Positions 61,519 through 64,000 of a DNA stretch of 64,000 nt are shown piece by piece. Source of the DNA: Notospermus geniculatus (lineage: Eukaryota; Nemertea; Pilidiophora; Heteronemertea; Lineidae); NCBI GenBank assembly GCA_002633025.1, contig NMRB01000909.1, positions 8,775 through 72,774 on the forward strand. Reading direction: 5' to 3'. Made by a program: the position numbers and the translations under genes. The notes under the pieces were generated by a model that worked only from the letters and a program-made list of their open reading frames with translations, made no database searches and was not told where the DNA came from. The first letter of the stretch is position 1. The number at the start of each line of letters is the position of its first letter.

Positions 61519-63675
61519 ATGGAAAGCGTCAAATCGTTTTATGGCTTTGATAGAACTTTATTGGATACACCAATCAATTACATCAGTCAAAACTGCCACG
61601 TGATTGTACCACAGGAGATAACAGGTGATAATACGTTTACACTATACATCCGCTCAGCCATGGGGTCTGGGAAAACCACCGCAATCAAAGATGTAATAAA
61701 ACGTTATGACACTTGCTGCTTGAAAGTATGCTTTGTTTCGTGTAGAGTAACATTTGCACAGTTTATTTATGAGGAATTTAAGAAATTATTACCCAAACTT
61801 AAGATATACAATAAAATTCGCTCAAAGATGATCACTGAAGAACAGATCGTCGTACAATTGGAATCCTTACATAGACTTGATCTTAAAAATCGAACTTTTG
61901 ATCTCCTAATCCTAGACGAATTTGAGAGCATAATGTTGCAGTTCTTTTCTCCGACTGTAAAAAATAACATAGTGGAATTCAATTTTATAAATCTTTTGGA
62001 AAATTCTCGCTTTTGCATTATAGCGGATGCACTGTTGAAACCAGGAAGCATAAATAAAGTGTCCATAGTTAGAAATCATCAAAAATCTCACGTGATACAA
62101 AGCAACTTCATAAGCGAGGGGTTTACACGTCGGACAATATTTTTCTGTGATAGCTGCCCCCTTCAAATCTTGAAAAAGCATTTTACCACAGAATGTGATA
62201 TGAGCAACAGAGAATATTGTGAACGGCATTATCACATTTTCCAATTATTACGAAGGCATCTCGAGACGATGATTGGAATTGACTTTATACAAAAATTAGT
62301 CAAAAGCCTAGAAGATGGATTGAGAACTATCGTTTGTTCTGCTTCAAAAGCATTTTCTATCCAAGTATATAATTTTCTACAATGTTATTTCGCAAAGAGA
62401 AGTGGCATGAGGATACTGCTGATCAACAGTGATGAACGCGACTGTGTTAAGTGTGAAGAATGGTGTAAATATGATTGTGTGATATACACACCAAAGATTT
62501 CGGTCGGTCTGGATTTTAGAGATAAATATTTTGACGTCCTTTTCATTTTTGTTATTTTTTCACCTTTTTGTGCATCTGTGTCGACTATTTTCCAATCCGC
62601 AGGGAGAATTCGTCACTTCAACAAGAAAGAGCATTATGTATTTTGTAATGATAATCCGAACAGTAAAATCGCCAGTAAAGCTGTGTATTCGGAAATGCCA
62701 CCAGCAAGTGTGATGGATGCTAATAGATATATATACACCAAAAACAATGTATATTTTAATTACATGTGGTTTGAATACTTCCACAGCAGGATCATTGAAG
62801 AATCACGATTTTTTTTCGACTCTTACGCCGCATTTTCTGCTGTAGTGGAGGTAGCTCAAATAAATGGATACAATTTATGCTATAGGAATATCAAAAGTGG
62901 AAAGGATTTGCTGCGTCATATTAGGAAACTTATTCAAAATATGAATAGATCCAGGTCTTTCTATAATATCTTGATGGGAAAAATGAAAACTAAAATTGTC
63001 AAAGGCTTTTGCATTCTATCTATTTCCGAAATATATTTTTTATCAGAGATATGTCACAGTGATATTTTCTTAGCAAAAAACGAGAAACTTTTATTACGTT
63101 TAAAATCATACATGGTGAGGTCTCAAGAAAACGACACAGATGCAATCGATTTTACGGATGACGTGTATTATGCTATTGACGTTTCATTAAAGCTGCTAAA
63201 AGGGTACAGACGTCTCAGCCGAAAATATTATACCTGTGCAAAGTACAAAAGGTTTGTGCGTTTTTTATTCAAGTTAGTGAAATGTCTAAAAATCAACAGT
63301 TTTTCAGACACCAAAACAAGAGTAACAGCAAAAACCGTTCAGGGGGTACTAGAAGGTAACAAATCCATTGTGCTCTCATTGATGGAGAGGGTGTGTGCGC
63401 ATACCCCAAAGCATGCATCATCTTTGTTCGAAATGTCGAGACGTTACACCATCCGCCCAAATAGTCATATGAATAATCCATATATTTCTTTACTAAATAG
63501 AATATTTTCATTCATCTGCAAAGGGATGAAATTGAGAAAGGCAACAGTTTTGAAGAACTGTGTTGATTCTACTCTACCCGAAGTTCAGTATAGCATCGAT
63601 AATAACAAAACTGTACCATTGGATTTGATAAATATTCCAAACTTCATCCACTGGACCTATCAAAAACAATGTTGA
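61519..63675 (+). CDS. Herpesvirus UL9-like origin-binding helicase (718 aa)
   Basis: A superfamily 2 helicase that recognises and opens the viral replication origin in the nucleus. The first ATG is at 61519; the frame extends only four codons upstream. Walker A SAMGSGKTT (K52), Walker B LLILDEFES (DEFE 133-136), motif III-like IIADALL, the motif IV-V region VGLDFRDKYFDV and motif VI QSAGRIRHF (R363, R365) appear in the right order. MGSGKTT and DEFE are typical of the herpesvirus origin-binding protein family, and length is within the family range (about 720-870 aa). The C-terminal part, which carries DNA binding in the family, is Lys/Arg-rich here. The frame is complete with no breaks. It is last in block E; host-like sequence follows. 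Confidence 0.87.
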   Translation: MESVKSFYGFDRTLLDTPINYISQNCHVIVPQEITGDNTFTLYIRSAMGSGKTTAIKDVIKRYDTCCLKVCFVSCRVTFAQFIYEEFKKLLPKLKIYNKIRSKMITEEQIVVQLESLHRLDLKNRTFDLLILDEFESIMLQFFSPTVKNNIVEFNFINLLENSRFCIIADALLKPGSINKVSIVRNHQKSHVIQSNFISEGFTRRTIFFCDSCPLQILKKHFTTECDMSNREYCERHYHIFQLLRRHLETMIGIDFIQKLVKSLEDGLRTIVCSASKAFSIQVYNFLQCYFAKRSGMRILLINSDERDCVKCEEWCKYDCVIYTPKISVGLDFRDKYFDVLFIFVIFSPFCASVSTIFQSAGRIRHFNKKEHYVFCNDNPNSKIASKAVYSEMPPASVMDANRYIYTKNNVYFNYMWFEYFHSRIIEESRFFFDSYAAFSAVVEVAQINGYNLCYRNIKSGKDLLRHIRKLIQNMNRSRSFYNILMGKMKTKIVKGFCILSISEIYFLSEICHSDIFLAKNEKLLLRLKSYMVRSQENDTDAIDFTDDVYYAIDVSLKLLKGYRRLSRKYYTCAKYKRFVRFLFKLVKCLKINSFSDTKTRVTAKTVQGVLEGNKSIVLSLMERVCAHTPKHASSLFEMSRRYTIRPNSHMNNPYISLLNRIFSFICKGMKLRKATVLKNCVDSTLPEVQYSIDNNKTVPLDLINIPNFIHWTYQKQC

Positions 63676-64000
63676 GAAGATCACCGTTTCAGTGAGCAGT
63701 TATACGAACTATGCCAAGGTTTGTCTAGGTCACAGTCATCCAGAAATACGCCACGTACTTCTAATTTCCACTGATTTAGAAGAGTATTAACTCATTGACT
63801 ACGTGGGACGTCAAATGGCATGGGATATAAAGAGGGTAACACTATTGTAAAAGTGGTATCAAAAATTCAGGGTAAAATTACTGGAGTTTACCTCTGGACG
63901 CGTGACATGTGTATGTGAGGTCATTAGTTATTAAGGTATGACATTCGGAGGCTGTGGATGTGTAGCCATCTTCGACTACCTGAGGGGTAAATTACATGTT
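63676..64000. other. Right edge, no gene seen
   Basis: Non-coding host-like sequence. No viral frame continues past the helicase within the window. Confidence 0.45.

Overview
The window looks like a repeat-rich chromosome segment of a marine invertebrate (amphioxus, hemichordate or mollusc type; the exact host cannot be fixed from the sequence). It carries a broken-up endogenous herpesvirus. The host background is eukaryotic: tRNA-headed SINEs in both orientations, many short inverted-repeat transposons (MITEs), a Helitron end, Harbinger and Mutator-like transposase remains, scrambled pieces of a polB/zinc-finger mobile element, satellites, and no operon-like gene packing. I see no convincing multi-exon host gene. 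The herpesvirus reading frames are AT-rich, closely packed and intronless, and most resemble malacoherpesviruses. Herpesvirus-like sequence has been reported in association with the amphioxus genome.

Layout. Positions 1-16.8 kb hold host repeats: SINEs, nested MITEs, an AGGTCA-rich array and a 145-bp triplication. Positions 16.8-22.9 kb are viral block A: a 460-aa unknown protein, a terminase large subunit split by a MITE, two or three small unknown genes, and a tail-anchored membrane protein. Positions 22.9-39.4 kb are mobile-element debris: polB fragments with a 0.4-kb duplication, a Helitron, zinc fingers inside a dispersed repeat, a Mutator-like transposase, minisatellites and a Harbinger relic. 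Positions 39.4-41.2 kb hold two intronless enzyme genes, a Fic protein and a dual-specificity phosphatase, of host or viral origin. Positions 41.6-44.3 kb are block B, a 906-aa candidate single-stranded DNA-binding protein. Positions 45.2-47.0 kb hold a TTAA-flanked element, a MITE and a second Harbinger relic. Positions 47.07-52.03 kb are blocks C and D: two unknown proteins, a deoxynucleoside kinase and the N-terminal half of a family B DNA polymerase, separated by a TTAGGG-rich host repeat. Positions 52.0-60.6 kb hold host repeats, including a triple nested inverted-repeat element and a near-perfect 46-bp hairpin. Positions 60.65-63.68 kb are block E: a 256-aa CxxC protein and a UL9-like origin-binding helicase.

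Together the recognised viral genes cover nucleotide supply (deoxynucleoside kinase), origin opening (UL9-like helicase), replication (polymerase, candidate single-stranded DNA-binding protein), DNA packaging (terminase) and perhaps nuclear egress. I did not recognise a major capsid protein, helicase-primase or capsid protease. The polymerase lacks its C-terminal half and the terminase has no visible Walker A segment, so this copy cannot be a complete replicating genome. Most other viral frames are open, which suggests a fairly recent insertion later invaded by host elements. Single ambiguous bases (N) lie at several host/virus or virus/virus junctions, so part of the mosaic may come from assembly.
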